This document shows, piece after piece, positions 1 through 11,043 of a DNA stretch of 64,000 bases (positions within the stretch are counted from its first letter, which is position 1; each line of letters starts with the position of its first letter). Made by a program: the position numbers and the translations under genes. Under the pieces are notes generated by a model. The model was given only the letters and a program-made list of their open reading frames with translations. It made no database searches and was not told where the DNA came from. This DNA is from Elymus sibiricus (taxonomy: Eukaryota; Streptophyta; Magnoliopsida; Poales; Poaceae): contig CM077672.1 of assembly GCA_039707655.1 (NCBI GenBank), forward strand, positions 197,446,537 through 197,510,536. Reading direction: 5' to 3'.

Positions 1-460
1 AACCGGCAATCTCTGATGCTGGAACACCGGTGCAACGCCGGTGTTGGGATGCTACAACCGGCACCCCACGGTGCTGGAACCATCAACATGGAAAGCTCAA
101 TCGGCAATCTTCGATGCTGGAAGACGGCGGTGAGGGATGCTGGTACTAGAGATGTCGTCTGCTGGAACCAACGAGTCTAACTGTCGGAACCGTCGTCTCT
201 TGTTTGCTACAACCGGCTGGCTGTGATGCTACAACCTATTTTTGTCGATGCATGATGCAATCCGATGCCGGCTGCGGTGCTACAACCGTTGCCGGCGATG
301 CTGGAACTGAAGGCGCGACGTGCTGAAATGGAGGGCCATGCTACAACCGTTGCCGCCATTGCTGGCAGCGACGAGCGGCGAGTAGTGGACGTCACTGCTA
401 CAACCAGCTGCCACGATGCTACAACCATTGTCGCCGATGCTGGAACCGACAGCGCGACAA
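1..460. repeat. Degenerate short tandem repeats (TGCTACAACC / TGCTGGAACC)
   Basis: The motifs TGCTACAACC and TGCTGGAACC, often followed by GNC, recur about fourteen times at irregular 20-50 bp spacing (near 17, 49, 89, 162, 205, 227, 278, 298, 348, 396, 416 and 437). The short reading frames here on both strands run through the repeats and look like no protein I know. The stretch lies directly upstream of a segment homologous to the GC-rich units at 27293-30010, so it may be the variable interior of such a unit. Confidence 0.6.
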
Positions 461-855
461 GCGGCGGGCTGTGGACGGCGGGCGAGCGTCAGGCAGCGGC
501 GAGCAGGCTGTGAAACGGCGACCGGCGGTTGCGGTGATGAGCGGAGGCGTCGAGAGATACACACGCGCTGTCGTGAAGATTTTTTTCCTGTTTTTACGTT
601 AACTGTGTTGTGCGGGAAACTAGAAGAGAAGACAACTGCCAAATCCAACGGACGTTGCGGAGTGGCTCTAGTGCGACCGGCCGACCGGCGCCTAAGAGCA
701 TATACAGCCGGACCCCCTATTCTCTCCCTAAACGTCCAAAACGTCCACCCGGTCAGTGCCCGGTCAAAAAAAGTTGATCCAACCGGACCCCCCCACTTCC
801 TCCCTAAACGCCTGGACTGACCGGCGTACCTCAAACCCGTCTCAAATCTGGGGGC
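461..855 (+). mobile_element. End of a GC-rich, probably Mutator-like, non-autonomous unit
   Basis: The part from about 640 to 855 matches 27750-27993 and 28820-29028 in the same order: an AAATCCAACG block, a GTGGCTCT block, the GGCCGACCGG block, then GAGCATATACAGCCGG and a stretch ending in AATCTGGGGGC. Left and right parts of this block are imperfectly inverted with respect to each other (AAGTGGGGGTC against GACCCCCACTT in the copies to the right). That suggests long terminal inverted repeats of Mutator-like elements lying end to end. No transposase is visible. Element D begins immediately after the block, without a recognisable target duplication. The class assignment is an inference. Confidence 0.4.
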
Positions 856-2405
856 TGATACGTCTCCAACGTATCTATAATTTTTGATTGTTCCATGCTA
901 TTACAGTATCAATCTTGGATGTTTTATATGCAACTATATACATTTTTTGCGATTAACCTATTAACCTAGTGCCCAGTGCGAGTTGCTGTTTTCTGCTTGT
1001 TTTTGGCTTTTCAGAGAATTAGTACCAAACGAAGTCCAAATGCCACGAAACTTTTTGGAGATTTTTTTCTGGACAAAAGAGGCCCTGGAGACTTGGAGAG
1101 GAGGCCAGAAGGTTCATGAAGCCTCCACAAGGCAACAGGGCGCGGCCCCAGGGGGCACGCCCTGATGCCTTGTGGGGCCCATGTGGCTCCGTTTGACCTA
1201 ATTCCACTCCTATAAATTCATAAATATTCGGAAACCATCAGAGAGACAGAAGAGAAAACCTTTCTGCCACCACAAGCCTCTGTTCTTCCGCGATCCCATC
1301 TGGAGGCCTTTTCCGGTACTCTGTCGGAGGGGGAATCGATCACAGAGGGCTTCTACATCAACCTTGCTGCCCTTCCGATGATGTGTGAGTAGTTTACCAC
1401 AGACCTACAGGCCCATAGCTAGTAGCTAGATGGCTTCTTCTCTCTCTTTGATCTTCAATACCATGTTCTCCTTGATGTTCTTGGAGTTCTATCCGATGTA
1501 ATCTTCTTTTGCGGTGTGTTTGTTGGGATCCGATGAATTGTGAGTTTATGATCAGATTATTCATGAGAAATATTTGATTCTTCTCTGAACTCTTTTATGC
1601 ATGATTAAATATAGCTTTGTATTTCTCTCTGATCTATCAATTTGGTTTGGCCAACTAGATTGGTTTATCTTGCAATGGGAGAGGTGCTTTGTGATGGGTT
1701 CAATCTTGCGGTGCTCAATCCCAGTGACAGAAAGGGACATGGCACGTATTTGTATTGTTGCCATTAAGGATAAAAAGATGGAGTTTATTCATATTGCTTG
1801 AATTTTCTTCTCTACATCATGTCATCTTGCTTAAGGCATTACTCTGTTTTTATTAACTTAATACTCTAGATGCATGCTGGATAGCGGTCGATGAGTGGAG
1901 TAACAGTAGTAGATGCAGGCAGGAGTCGGTCTACTTGTCTCGGATGTGATGCCTATATACATGATCATTGCCATGAATCCGTCATAATTATTTGCTTTTC
2001 TATCAATTGCCCAACAGTAATTTGTTTACCCACCGTATGTTTCTGCGCTCGAGAGAGAAGCCTCTAGTGAAAACTATGGCCACCGGGTGTATCTTTATCA
2101 TATAAAAAACATAAAAATACCTTGCTGCAATTTATTTACTTTTATTTAGTTCAGCAATTCACTTTATCAATTTATCTCTATCAGACTTAATCCTTGCAAG
2201 TAACCGCTAAGAGGATTGACAACCCTCTTATTCGCGTTGGGTGCAAGTGTTCGCTTTTGTGTGTGTAGGTGCTATTCACTGGATCTTGCTTGGTTCTCCT
2301 ACTGGATTGATAACCTTGGTTCTTAACTGAGGGAAATACTTATCTCTACTATACTGCATCATCCTCTCCTCCTCGGGGAAATACCAACGCGGTTTACAAG
2401 TAGCA
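856..2405 (+). repeat. 5' LTR of element D
   Basis: Starts TGATACGTCTCC and ends ACAAGTAGCA, directly followed by the primer site. A near-identical copy is at 22830-24392 and a partial inverted copy at 26015-27292. A GC-rich inverted repeat (CACAAGGC..AGGGCG against CGCCCT..GCCTTGTG, 1126-1174) lies just upstream of a TATA-like CTATAAATTC at about 1210. This is the likely promoter; the transcript would begin about 30 bp further on. Confidence 0.85.
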
Positions 2406-2416
2406 GGAAGAATTTC

Positions 2417-2434
2417 TGGCGCCATTGCCGGGGA
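2417..2434 (+). promoter_or_regulatory. Primer binding site of element D (tRNA-Asp type)
   Basis: TGGCGCCATTGCCGGGGA lies 11 bp after the LTR end. It closely resembles the tRNA-Asp primer site usual in Athila-group elements and fixes the element's orientation and the LTR boundary. Confidence 0.8.
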
Positions 2435-2603
2435 GATATCATCAAAATCTATCAAGTACCTTCGCACAAACTATCAATCACTTGCATTTATTTTATTTGC
2501 CTTTTCATTTGCATTTGCCTCTTGTTTTCATCTCCCCCACTTCTAATTTTTTTTACAAAAACACAAAATTATTTTATTTTGCTTGTTCGCTAGTTCTGTC
2601 ACT

Positions 2604-2939
2604 ATGTCGTTAGAGGAATTTCGTGATAGTTTCTATAGCAGAAGATTGTCTGAAATTGAAAATGTTACTAAGAGTTTTATGACTTCGCAATTTGAGCAAA
2701 ATAAATTCTTTTCCGAAGAGCTTAAGGAACATTCTAGCTTGTTGGATTCCATTAATAAACAACTTGAAGATGTTAATCTAGAAGTATCCAACCTTCAGGC
2801 TCAACTTGCTAATACCGAAAATTTACTAGGAAAAATTTCGGATAAACAAACAACTCTAGTGAATAGGATGGCTGCCAAACCAGAGTCACTATCTAGTAAC
2901 GATGAAGATATTAAAATGATTGGTGTCACTCCTATTTAA
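2604..2939 (+). CDS. Short coiled-coil protein of element D (gag-region remnant)
   Basis: An open frame of about 111 residues starting MSLEEFRDSF; the upstream ATG at 2583 would add seven residues and is less likely. It has heptad-like leucine and isoleucine spacing from about residue 15 to 80 (LSEIENV, LLDSINKQLEDVNLEVSNLQAQL), so a coiled coil is expected. It occupies the position of gag, shortly after the primer site, but I see no zinc knuckle or capsid motif. It is probably a leftover or repurposed gag N-terminus. Downstream the frame decays into stops until the protease remnant at 3168. Confidence 0.5.
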   Translation: MSLEEFRDSFYSRRLSEIENVTKSFMTSQFEQNKFFSEELKEHSSLLDSINKQLEDVNLEVSNLQAQLANTENLLGKISDKQTTLVNRMAAKPESLSSNDEDIKMIGVTPI

Positions 2940-3167
2940 TCATTATTTAGTAACATAAATCTTGATGAAAAAGGGACTGGAGAAGAGTCAACTTTAGATA
3001 GAAGGAGTCCCACATGCTTTGGAGGGTGATAATCTTGATCATAAAAATGAAAAAAGTGGGTTTGGAGAGGTCAAAACTTTAAATAGTAATGCACCCACTA
3101 CTTTGGATTATAAGGACTTTAATTATGATAGTTGTTCTTTAATTTAGTGTATTTCCTTGTTGCAATC

Positions 3168-3751
3168 CATGATTAATTCACCAAACGCATATGAACAAAA
3201 TAAAGCTTTCACTAAACATATCGTAGAAGCCATGATGAAAGCACATGAAGAAAAGCTTGAGTTGGAAGTATCAATTCCTAGAAAATTACAAGATGAATGG
3301 GAACCTACTATTAAAGTAAAAAATTAAAGATTATGAATGTAATGCTCTTTGTGATCTTGGTTCTAGCGTTTCCACTATACCCAAGTCTTTGTGTGATGTG
3401 CTAGGTCTCACCGACATGGATCCTTGTTCCCTTAATTTGCATCTTGCGGATTCCACTATTAAAAAGCCATTGGGTAGAATAAATGATTTTCTTATTCTTG
3501 CAAATAGAAATTATGTGCCCATGGACTTTATTGTTCTTGACATTGAATGCAATCCTTCTTGCCCCATAATACTTGGTAGGCCTTTTCTTCGAACTATCGG
3601 TGCTATTATTGATATGAAAGAAGGTAATGTAAGATTTCAATTTTCACTAAAGAAAGGGATGGAACACTTCCCTAGAAAAAGAATTAAAGCACCTTATGAA
3701 TCCATTATGAGGGCCACTTATGGAATTAACTTGAAGGATGACAACACTTGA
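3168..3751 (+). pseudogene. Broken Athila-type aspartic protease of element D
   Basis: Two adjoining frames encode an Athila-type protease. The first begins MINSPNAYEQNKAF at 3168 and ends in a stop near 3327 after a run of A residues, where one extra base appears to shift the frame. The second frame carries the active-site region CDLGSSVS just before residue 1 of the 3389-3751 open frame, then the typical IILGRPFLRT flap and C-terminal motif. The same protease type, with CDMGASVS and IIFGRPFLNT, is in element C at 17471-18687. With the frameshift no full-length protease can be made. Confidence 0.7.
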
Positions 3752-4887
3752 AACTATGCATTATGCCTAGCTAGGGGCATAAAACAATAGCGCTTGTTGG
3801 GAGGCAACCCAATGAATAAAATAAATTTTTGCTTTTACCTTCTGTTTTTGAGTGTTTGCATGATTATAGCCTCTGTTATGATTGTGTTTTTATGTTTAAA
3901 TTAGTGTTTGTGCCAAGTAATGCCTTTGGGATGATTTGGAAGATAGTATGATAGATATTGTTGGAAAACAGAAACGTTTGCGTCCAGTGCTGGAATTTAT
4001 AATTTTAACTGGAGCGTCAGAACCTTCTGAATTTTTTACAAAGTATTGATATATGAATTTCCCACGTTGTCTTAATTTTTCAGAATTTTTGGAGTCACAC
4101 AAGTATGACCATAATTCAGATATTTACAGACTGTTCTGTTTTAGACAGATTCTGTTTTTGCTGCATAGTTTGCTTATTTTGATGAATCTATGGATCGTAT
4201 CGGGGGGTATGAGTCATGGAGAAGTTGGAGTAAATTAGCATTATGCCAATATTAAATATGAATCAATTTACTACAGTACCTAAAGTTTAAGATTTGTTTG
4301 TTATACTAACGGATCTCACGAGGTTTCTGTTGAGTTTTGTGTGCTGAAGTTTTCAAGTTTTGGGTGAGACTACGATGGATAAAGGAATAAGGAGTGGCAA
4401 GAGCCTAAGCTTGGGGATGCCCAAGGCACCCCAAGGTAATATTCAAGGAAGACTCAAGCGTCTAAGCTTGGGGATGCCCCGGAAGGCATCCCCTCTTTCG
4501 TCTACAATCTATCGGTAACTCACTTGGAGCTATATTTTTATTCATCACATGATATGTGTTTTACTTGGAGCGTCTTGTAATATAGTTTGTTTGCTTTTGT
4601 TTGTTTTTTAGTTTGTCACAATCATCTTTGCTGAACACACCTTTTTGAGAGGGACACACATTATTCGTGATTTGTTAGAATACTCTATGTGCTTCACTTA
4701 TATCTTTTGAGCTAGGCAGTTGCTCTAGTGCTTCACTTATATCTTTTAGAGCACGGCGGTGGTTATACTTTAAAGAAATAGTTGCACTCTCATGCTTCAC
4801 TTATATCTTTTTGAGAGTCTCATGATAGCAATGGTAATATGCATGGGTTATGAATTTGGTCTTGATATGATAGGTATTCAAGAGGGA
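3752..4887 (+). other. Non-coding interior of element D with two polypurine-tract copies
   Basis: No credible coding region. The 14-mer AAGCTTGGGGATGC, identical to the core of the terminal polypurine tract at 22815-22828, occurs at 4407-4420 and 4464-4477. Each copy runs into a small hairpin (GGGGATGCC against GGCATCCCC in the second). Near-tandem blocks with ACTTATATCTTTT recur at about 4695, 4738 and 4800. The stretch is copied in inverted orientation in element E. Confidence 0.7.
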
Positions 4888-5043
4888 TGATGACCCACAA
4901 GTATAGGGGATCAATCGTAGTCCTTTCGATAAGTAAGAGTGTCGAACCCGACGAGGAGCACAAGGAAATGACAAGCGATTTTCAGCAAGGTATTTTCTGC
5001 AAGCACTGAAATTATCGGTAACGGGTAGTTTGATAGCAAGATA

Positions 5044-5340
5044 TTTAGTGTCGGCAAAGACCTTTGGCGACAGAAATGAGCTGTCGCCTATAGTCCTGCC
5101 GGGAAAGGTCTTTGCCGACAGATAAATCTATGCCGACAGATAGTTTGATGGGGTTGATGAGGTCTATGGCGACAGACATTTCTATACCGACAGACTATAC
5201 TATGCCGACAGATCATCTGACACCGTGCTATGCCGACATATAGTGCGATGCCCATTGTTACGCCGACAGTTTGTCTATCAATGTGCTATTCCGACATAGT
5301 TCGACGCCCAATACTTATGCCGACACTTTTGCTGCCAGAG
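5044..5340. repeat. Left subterminal repeats of the CACTA-like element
   Basis: ATGCCGACAGA and close variants (GCCGACAG, GGCGACAGA, CCGACATA) recur about every 20-40 bp. Such short arrays near the ends are the transposase-binding regions of CACTA elements. Confidence 0.6.
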
Positions 5341-6437
5341 CTCTACATTTCAACACAAAATGCAAATCGACCATATTTTGAATAAAATTACAATCATAAT
5401 ATGCAATTCATGTTCAGTGCACAATAGATATAATAATTGCACTCTTTGATTCATCACAAGATACCATTGACTAGTACATTTATTCAACATATATTGAACA
5501 TTAGTTATCTTCACTCAAGTTAGCTACAACCATTAAGGAAATACATAGGTCAACATACAAGACGTGTCCTGTTGCAAAATACAAGGGCTAAGCTCCTAAG
5601 TGACCAATTGTTAGATCACTTGACTACTATAAAATATTATGAAAGAGACCAATCCTTCAATCACCAAGTCGGCATCAACCTCCATATGAACAAAATGCGT
5701 CTCCCATGTTATGAACAAAAGCGATCACCGGAACATCTTAGATCAACTTGTCGACTTACTAATTTCTGCCATATGTCCCTGCAAAAGAACTTGTATGTTT
5801 GAGTAATCATAGAAATGATAATTTGTTCAAACTTGCGAGTTGCCAATGATCCCAAAGATCTAAAACAATATCTAAAAAATAGAAGATATTGCAAACAGTT
5901 TGGTTACATAAGATATCCTTATCAGAACATCAACTAAAGCCAGGCTAGCTCCTAGCATATCACATGGCTTAGTATAAAAATTATGCGCTCATTGTTAAGC
6001 AATCAGATTTGCTCTAAGGCTTCAGTAATAAGGTTCTTACTGATTTGCTGAAGAAGACCAGAGAAAAGAGGGAAGCACAAGGAAGAGAAGGGGTGGCTGA
6101 TGGACAAATACAGTGATGAGAAAATACTACAACAAGGGGGTGAATAAAAAGCGACAAAAGAAGAGGGGTGCAATCAAGCACCACTAGAAGTAAAACAAGA
6201 AATACATTGGCAAACAGGTCTAAATGTGAACATATATAGCTGTTTAAGTACATTTGATAGTGAATTTTCTCTGTAAAGTGGATGATAAAATTTTCTCTTA
6301 TTATTGCACATCCTGTGATGTTGAAGCCGTTCTTTACAACATGAATACAATAGAAATTACATTAACGTAGTGCCAATATTACACATAGAAGACTATAGGG
6401 AAAATATAATTAAAAACTGAGTGCAAGATCATCTCAC
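5341..6437. other. AT-rich interior of the CACTA-like element, nothing recognised
   Basis: No coding similarity, strong repeat or RNA gene seen. Short frames at 5572-5802 and 6014-6253 show no known motif. Confidence 0.4.
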
Positions 6438-6544
6438 CTATGTTTCCCGAGGAGCACCACGCATTCGTCTAAGAACTCTTGGTCGTTGGACGACGAGATC
6501 AGACCGACGATCGATTGCGCGGGGTCAGGAAAGTATTCGAGAAT
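6438..6544 (-). pseudogene. Captured exon-like fragment, unidentified gene
   Basis: A 107 bp minus-strand segment reads ILEYFPDPAQSIVGLISSSN followed by DQEFLDECVVLLGKH. It is bounded by a good acceptor (TGTCAATTCCAG) and a good donor (GTGAGA), and its codon content is protein-like, unlike the surrounding AT-rich DNA. This is the look of a host exon carried by a CACTA element. I do not recognise the protein. Flanking exons of the same gene could not be assigned. Confidence 0.45.
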
Positions 6545-8137
6545 CTGGAATTGACATAAACAGCACGTTACTACAATGCTTGTTGTCAGTTCAGGTAGCA
6601 GAAGGAAGAATGGTTGGCCAGATAATGCACGCATTTTCTAAGGCCATGCCTAGCTGACGGTCCAAAGGTGCAGCAAACCATGTAACATCAATATATAATG
6701 CTTACTAAGATTCCTTGCTTCTGTTAAAAACTGTAACCATAATATCAGTTTGTTCCTCGAAGAATACGAGGTTGGTGCACTGTTGTTTGCACAGATTAAG
6801 ACAGTTTGTACTCTAGTCTATCTGCTGGCAGTATAGCATCAGCTCCCATCTAAGTAACAATCATATTTCTTCAGTTAAAAAATTATGACAGGCTGAAAGT
6901 AAATGAGAAACGAAAGTCTTCACAAATATGTTACTCTCCTGTTAGCAGAAAACATGCAGCACCTACCTGTAGATTGCTCTAGTTGATAGATCCAAGAAAA
7001 GAAGATGAACCAGACAGACGAAGCTAGATGATGCAAAGGCATCTCCCATGTTGTTGCTCCAATCTACAGGGCCGAATTGATTAAGGGATCTCAATCACCA
7101 CCACCACCACGGTGTGCATTCCCTTGCTTGCTACCCACAATCATTGTCGATCAGTCACTGCAAGTATTAGAGCAGTAAGAACACACACTCACCCACATCT
7201 GTTTCTGGCAAACATATGTGCCAGCTGCAAGAGCAAACTTGATGAGCTGTTCTTTCAGTATACTTTATTTGCAACACAGAGAATCTATGTTTATTACACT
7301 ATTTTCTCAGGCAAACATCGCATGGCTTTGATAGTGGGCATATTGAGATAACTGAAAGTTAGCGATAGAAGTGAAGGAAGCATGATCACACACACACACA
7401 AAGCTACTTTCATTAGGAACTTAGATGATTAATTAGGAGAAAAAAGTAAAGAACATCTAACAAGTCGAAATTTGTATAGATAGGAAAACACAGAGAATTT
7501 GCTACTACCTTGATTAAGAACCTGAACAGTGCAGTAGTGATCAACATGCAAAGAAAAAAAATGCTTCATGCGCCACTGCCAAGATCGCACCTTCTTCCAC
7601 ACTGTCCGTCAGCTCAGCACCCACAGCCAACAGGTAGCCTTTTTCCTTGTTTGTCTTTCTTTACCTTGGTTTGTTCAGTGGCTGAAAGTAACGAATGTGA
7701 AAAATGAAAGTCTTCACAAATATGGCACTCTCTTGTTTGCAGAAAACATGAAGAACATATTTGAGTACAATGGAATGTATTAGATAAAAAGGTAGATGCT
7801 ACACTTGGTAATTGAGGAAAATGAAAACACTATATACGGTTCAGTTTATTACTAAACAACATCACATACTAAGTAATCATTCTCGTTTCAAAAGCAAAAG
7901 GCGCGTTCAACAATAAATATCAGTTTATTGAGAATATGGTTTCCGTTTATTACTATGTGTACTGAATTGATTATCCAAACATCCAATGCGAAATTAAAAT
8001 TTCAAGGTTATCTCTTTATTTGTGGTCTCTGACATTGTCATATCTAAAACCTGGTGTAATAACAGCCAGAAGCGTATAGAAATGATGTAATAACAGGCAG
8101 AAGTGTATAGGATTATGGCATCAATGGGAAATCTGTT

Positions 8138-8177
8138 TGTTGTTGCAGATCCGGAGAAATCTGTTTGTGCTGTAACC
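8138..8177 (+). repeat. Plus-strand copy of a captured exon start (inverted repeat arm)
   Basis: TGTTGTTGCAGATCC onward matches, with a few differences, the reverse complement of 8430-8468. Together they form an inverted repeat with a 250 bp loop. Just after this arm, a 26 bp block starting CTAACCAATAGACG is directly repeated (8172 and 8209 onward). Confidence 0.55.
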
Positions 8178-8414
8178 AATAGACGAAATATATCTTAATC
8201 TGGCACTCTCTAACCAATAGACGAAATATATCTTAATAAAACAAAGCACTAAAACCAACATGCAGCACTTGACTCTAAAAACACGCAGCTATTAAACAAC
8301 ACGGAGATGTGTGCCTATGTAATTGTATAAACATGGAAGGAAGCTCCAACTTCACATACAAGGGAAAAGGGAGATGGATTAGGGAATGAGTAAATCAGTG
8401 TAAAGAAAACATAC

Positions 8415-8457
8415 TTGGCAGGAAGTCCTGTTACAGGACAAACAGATTTCTTCGGAT
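8415..8457 (-). pseudogene. Captured exon-like fragment, possibly YL1/SWC2 C-terminal domain
   Basis: A 43 bp minus-strand segment between an acceptor (TGTTGTTGCAG) and a donor (GTATGTT) translates to DPKKSVCPVTGLPAK. The CPVTGLPAKY type of motif is known from the C-terminal domain of YL1/SWC2-type chromatin remodelling subunits, where the next exon would supply the rest of the domain. With only 15 residues the identification is tentative. It lies in a transposon, so it is a captured piece rather than a working gene. Confidence 0.35.
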
Positions 8458-8563
8458 CTGCAACAACAAAAATTAATACAAGACTACTTTGATTTCAAAC
8501 ATACAAGCCTACACATGTATATTATAGACAGCACACTACATATTGAGGCATTCAATCCTCGTG

Positions 8564-8790
8564 CAACAACAACAACAACAACAACAAAGCCTTTAGTCCC
8601 AAACAAGTTGGGGTAGGCTAGAGGTGAAACCCATAAGATCTCGCGACCAACTCATGGTTCTGGCACATGGATAGCAAGCTTCCACGCACCCCTGTCCATG
8701 GCTAGTTCTTTGGTGATGCTCCAATCCTTCATGTCTCTCTTTACGGACTCTTCCCATGTCAAGTTCGGTCTACCCCGGCCTCTTTTGACA
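8564..8790 (-). mobile_element. 3' tail of an RTE-type LINE
   Basis: Read on the minus strand, the segment encodes the last part of an RTE-type LINE polyprotein: RGRGRPNLTWEESVKRD, then WSITKELAMDRGAWKLAIH and a stop. A short 3' UTR (CCCCAACTTGTTTGGGACTA) and a (GTT)n tail at 8586-8564 follow. The 5' end is truncated at about 8790, usual for LINE copies. It lies inside the CACTA-like element, so it inserted there or was carried along. Confidence 0.8.
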
Positions 8791-10050
8791 AAATGTAAGT
8801 GCTCAGATGGAGTTATAAACTAGCATTTGGTTTACATACTCACATTTGCTTAATTAAACAGCCCTTTTACTATTTTTGTCATCAGGATAGAATTGACATA
8901 TATAACTACAACTTGCAATTTATCCATCTTAGCCTTACAAAAATTACCCAAAATCAAACAGGTTCCAATACATTCCAACTCATTGATAGATCCATCTAGA
9001 ACCAGATATAGGATAACTGACAGTATATTGAAATAATCCATCCAGAAGGGGAGGAGGAAAATCAGACCATCAATTAAAGTAAGCAACAGATAAAGATGGA
9101 GGTGAGAAAAAATAGCCGAAGGGGATCTAGTAGCCGCCATATACTGAGAGATAAGATGAGAGAGTAGAGAAGACGATGCACATGAAGAGCTAGGCCTGGA
9201 AATTCAATTCATTGTTGAACTAGCAAGATCTTAAGGACAATAAGATCCACACAGAATCATGGACTAAAAATATTTATCTATGCTAGCAAAACACAAGATA
9301 ATGACAATCTCCATTTATCAAAGAACAAACAATGGTAGTACCAAACTAAAACAATAAATTTGGTCTCATACTACGGATAATCCATAATACAAGTATACAA
9401 CAACAATAGCTTATCAGGCCAAGGGTACAAATTATTTCTAGTGAAGCGCAGAACCCATGGGTGATCGACCTTTAAATAATTTTAATGAGAGATGGCACAA
9501 TATGATAATTCTGGTAACAAAATTGCTTTTCTTTTCCATATGCGACAAAATGATCCTTGATAGAATGTGTGGACATAGTTCAAACAGGAACTGAGTATCA
9601 GATAAGCTTGTAGATCGACCCTTTTAGCATTTAGTACGAACATGCAGTAAATAAATTGTAATCATTGATGACTGTGACTGGAAATGTGTCATGTTGTGTG
9701 GCCCACACCTGCAAATAAGAGGTAAATTCATCAACAAACACGTGAGTCCTTGATTGCACTGTAATCAAAATAATATGCTCAATTGCTCATTGCCCATGTT
9801 TCTCCCCCAATTAGCTACAAACAGACTGGAAGAGCAATGAACAATGCACATTTTCATTGAGTTAAAAGCATAGCCTATAAAATGAACCAGATGCCAAGAT
9901 TTCACTATTCTTCAGTGCACACTAAAGAGCAGTGGAAGATGCCAAAAAATTAAACCCACAAGTTCAGAGTAAAACATCACTCTTTCCAATAACAGGCATT
10001 ATCCACATGATAATCCAGTAGTGCATCATGGATTTATTTCAATCGGCAAT
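8791..10050. other. AT-rich interior of the CACTA-like element
   Basis: Nothing firmly recognised. On the minus strand TTATTTGCAG at about 9706 could be a splice acceptor before a short exon, which would fit the exon-like pieces at 10050-10111 and 10193-10640, but no protein could be named. Confidence 0.3.
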
Positions 10051-10640
10051 TACCTCAGTTGTTGCTGACTCGGGTGGCTGCACCTCTTCAAACGCAAATC
10101 AGCAATGGCCTGCCGACAATAAGATCCATACAGAATCATGGACAATAAGATCCACACATAAAAGGCAAAATATTCATCAATGCAACGTACCTGCAGCAAC
10201 CGGATTTGTAGGTGGGGGTGGCGTCGGAAGTGCCAGAAGAGGGACGACGGGGAGGCTCCTCGGCTATGGTGGTCGGGGGCGCTCCTTGGCGGCGGTTGGC
10301 GGAGCGGCTCCTCGGCTACTGATGGCGGGTCGGCTCCTCAGCTGCGGTCGGGGAGGGGATCCTCTGCTGCAGATCAAGTTGGCGCACCACATGCTGTGGA
10401 TTGTGGGGCCGCACCGTCTGCTCGATGGCAGGTTTGGGAAGCGCCGCCGGTGGTGGGAGAGGCGGCGGCGCGAGTAAATCGGCGGGCAGGAGGTTGGGGC
10501 TGGAGGCCGCGGATGCACGAGGCAAGCCAGGGTCGGCAGCCACAGCGGCGCGAGGCAGGTTGAGGTCGGAGGCCAGGGCAGCGCGAGGCAGGTCTGGGTC
10601 GGAGGCCATGGCGGCGCGATGCAGTTCGGTGTCGCGGCGC
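10050..10640 (-). pseudogene. GC-rich exon-like segments, unidentified captured gene
   Basis: A sharply GC-rich block in an AT-rich transposon. On the minus strand a frame starting MASDPDLPRAALASDLNLPR at 10609 is alanine/proline-rich and internally repetitive (a 30-36 bp unit giving repeated LPRA). A strong donor, CTGCAG followed by GTACGT, lies near 10193, and a second possible exon at about 10050-10111 has an acceptor GTCGGCAG and a donor GTAATT. This resembles a first exon plus a small second exon of a captured gene. No family is recognised; the low-complexity reading could also be meaningless. Confidence 0.3.
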
Positions 10641-10799
10641 GATGCAGTGGGGAATTAGGTCGGGGCGGCAGCAGATGGGAGATGCGGGAGACTATTTTGT
10701 TTTTTTTGGGAGGGTGAACGAATATTTTTCAACTTAGCGCTCGATAGTTTGGATGCCCACGCGCGCAACCCTCAATTTGGTCGATCGATGGGGTCCACG

Positions 10800-11043
10800 C
10801 TAATCTTTCCCGACACTTTAGCTGCCGTTAAGTAACGCCGACACACTGACTAACGGAGTAGGTTGGTTCTACCGACAGATAGTGTGACAACAAATACTCG
10901 GCGCATTGCCCACACATAGTATGTTACCCGATCAAGAAACACCGACACTTTGTTCGTCAAGAATGTTGCCGACCGAAAGAGTGTCGGCCTATATGAGCTT
11001 TGCCAACAGATGACCGACGCCGTTGTGGTGTCGTGATGTAGTG
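10800..11043. repeat. Right subterminal repeats of the CACTA-like element
   Basis: ACGCCGACAC, ACCGACAGA, CACCGACAC, GCCGACCGA and similar motifs recur to within 10 bp of the terminal GTGTCGTGATGTAGTG. They match in type the array at the left end. Confidence 0.6.

Larger units (their letters stand above)
5044..11043. mobile_element. CACTA-like DNA transposon, non-autonomous, 6,000 bp
   Basis: Inserted in the LTR of element C; comparison with the intact LTR at 19571-21082 gives the borders exactly, with a 3 bp duplication ATA (5041-5043 and 11044-11046). The right end read inward is CACTACATCACGACAC, a CACTA terminus; the left end, TTTAGTGTCGGC, is not a matching inverted repeat, so it may be eroded. 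Both ends carry many GCCGACA-type subterminal repeats, as in CACTA elements. No transposase is visible. Inside are splice-flanked exon-like pieces on the minus strand and a LINE tail. Superfamily is likely but not certain because of the asymmetric ends. Confidence 0.65.

Noticed and set aside
1561..1801. Frames in the LTR of D (66-67 codons, both strands), repeated at 23548-23751 and in E
   Set aside because: They lie inside LTRs, overlap on opposite strands and are not kept open in all three copies.
7388..7402. CA microsatellite as a regulatory element
   Set aside because: A short simple repeat; nothing else supports a function.
10028..10563. Plus-strand frames of 149 and 127 codons
   Set aside because: Arise from the GC-rich block; the minus strand has the splice sites and the better start.
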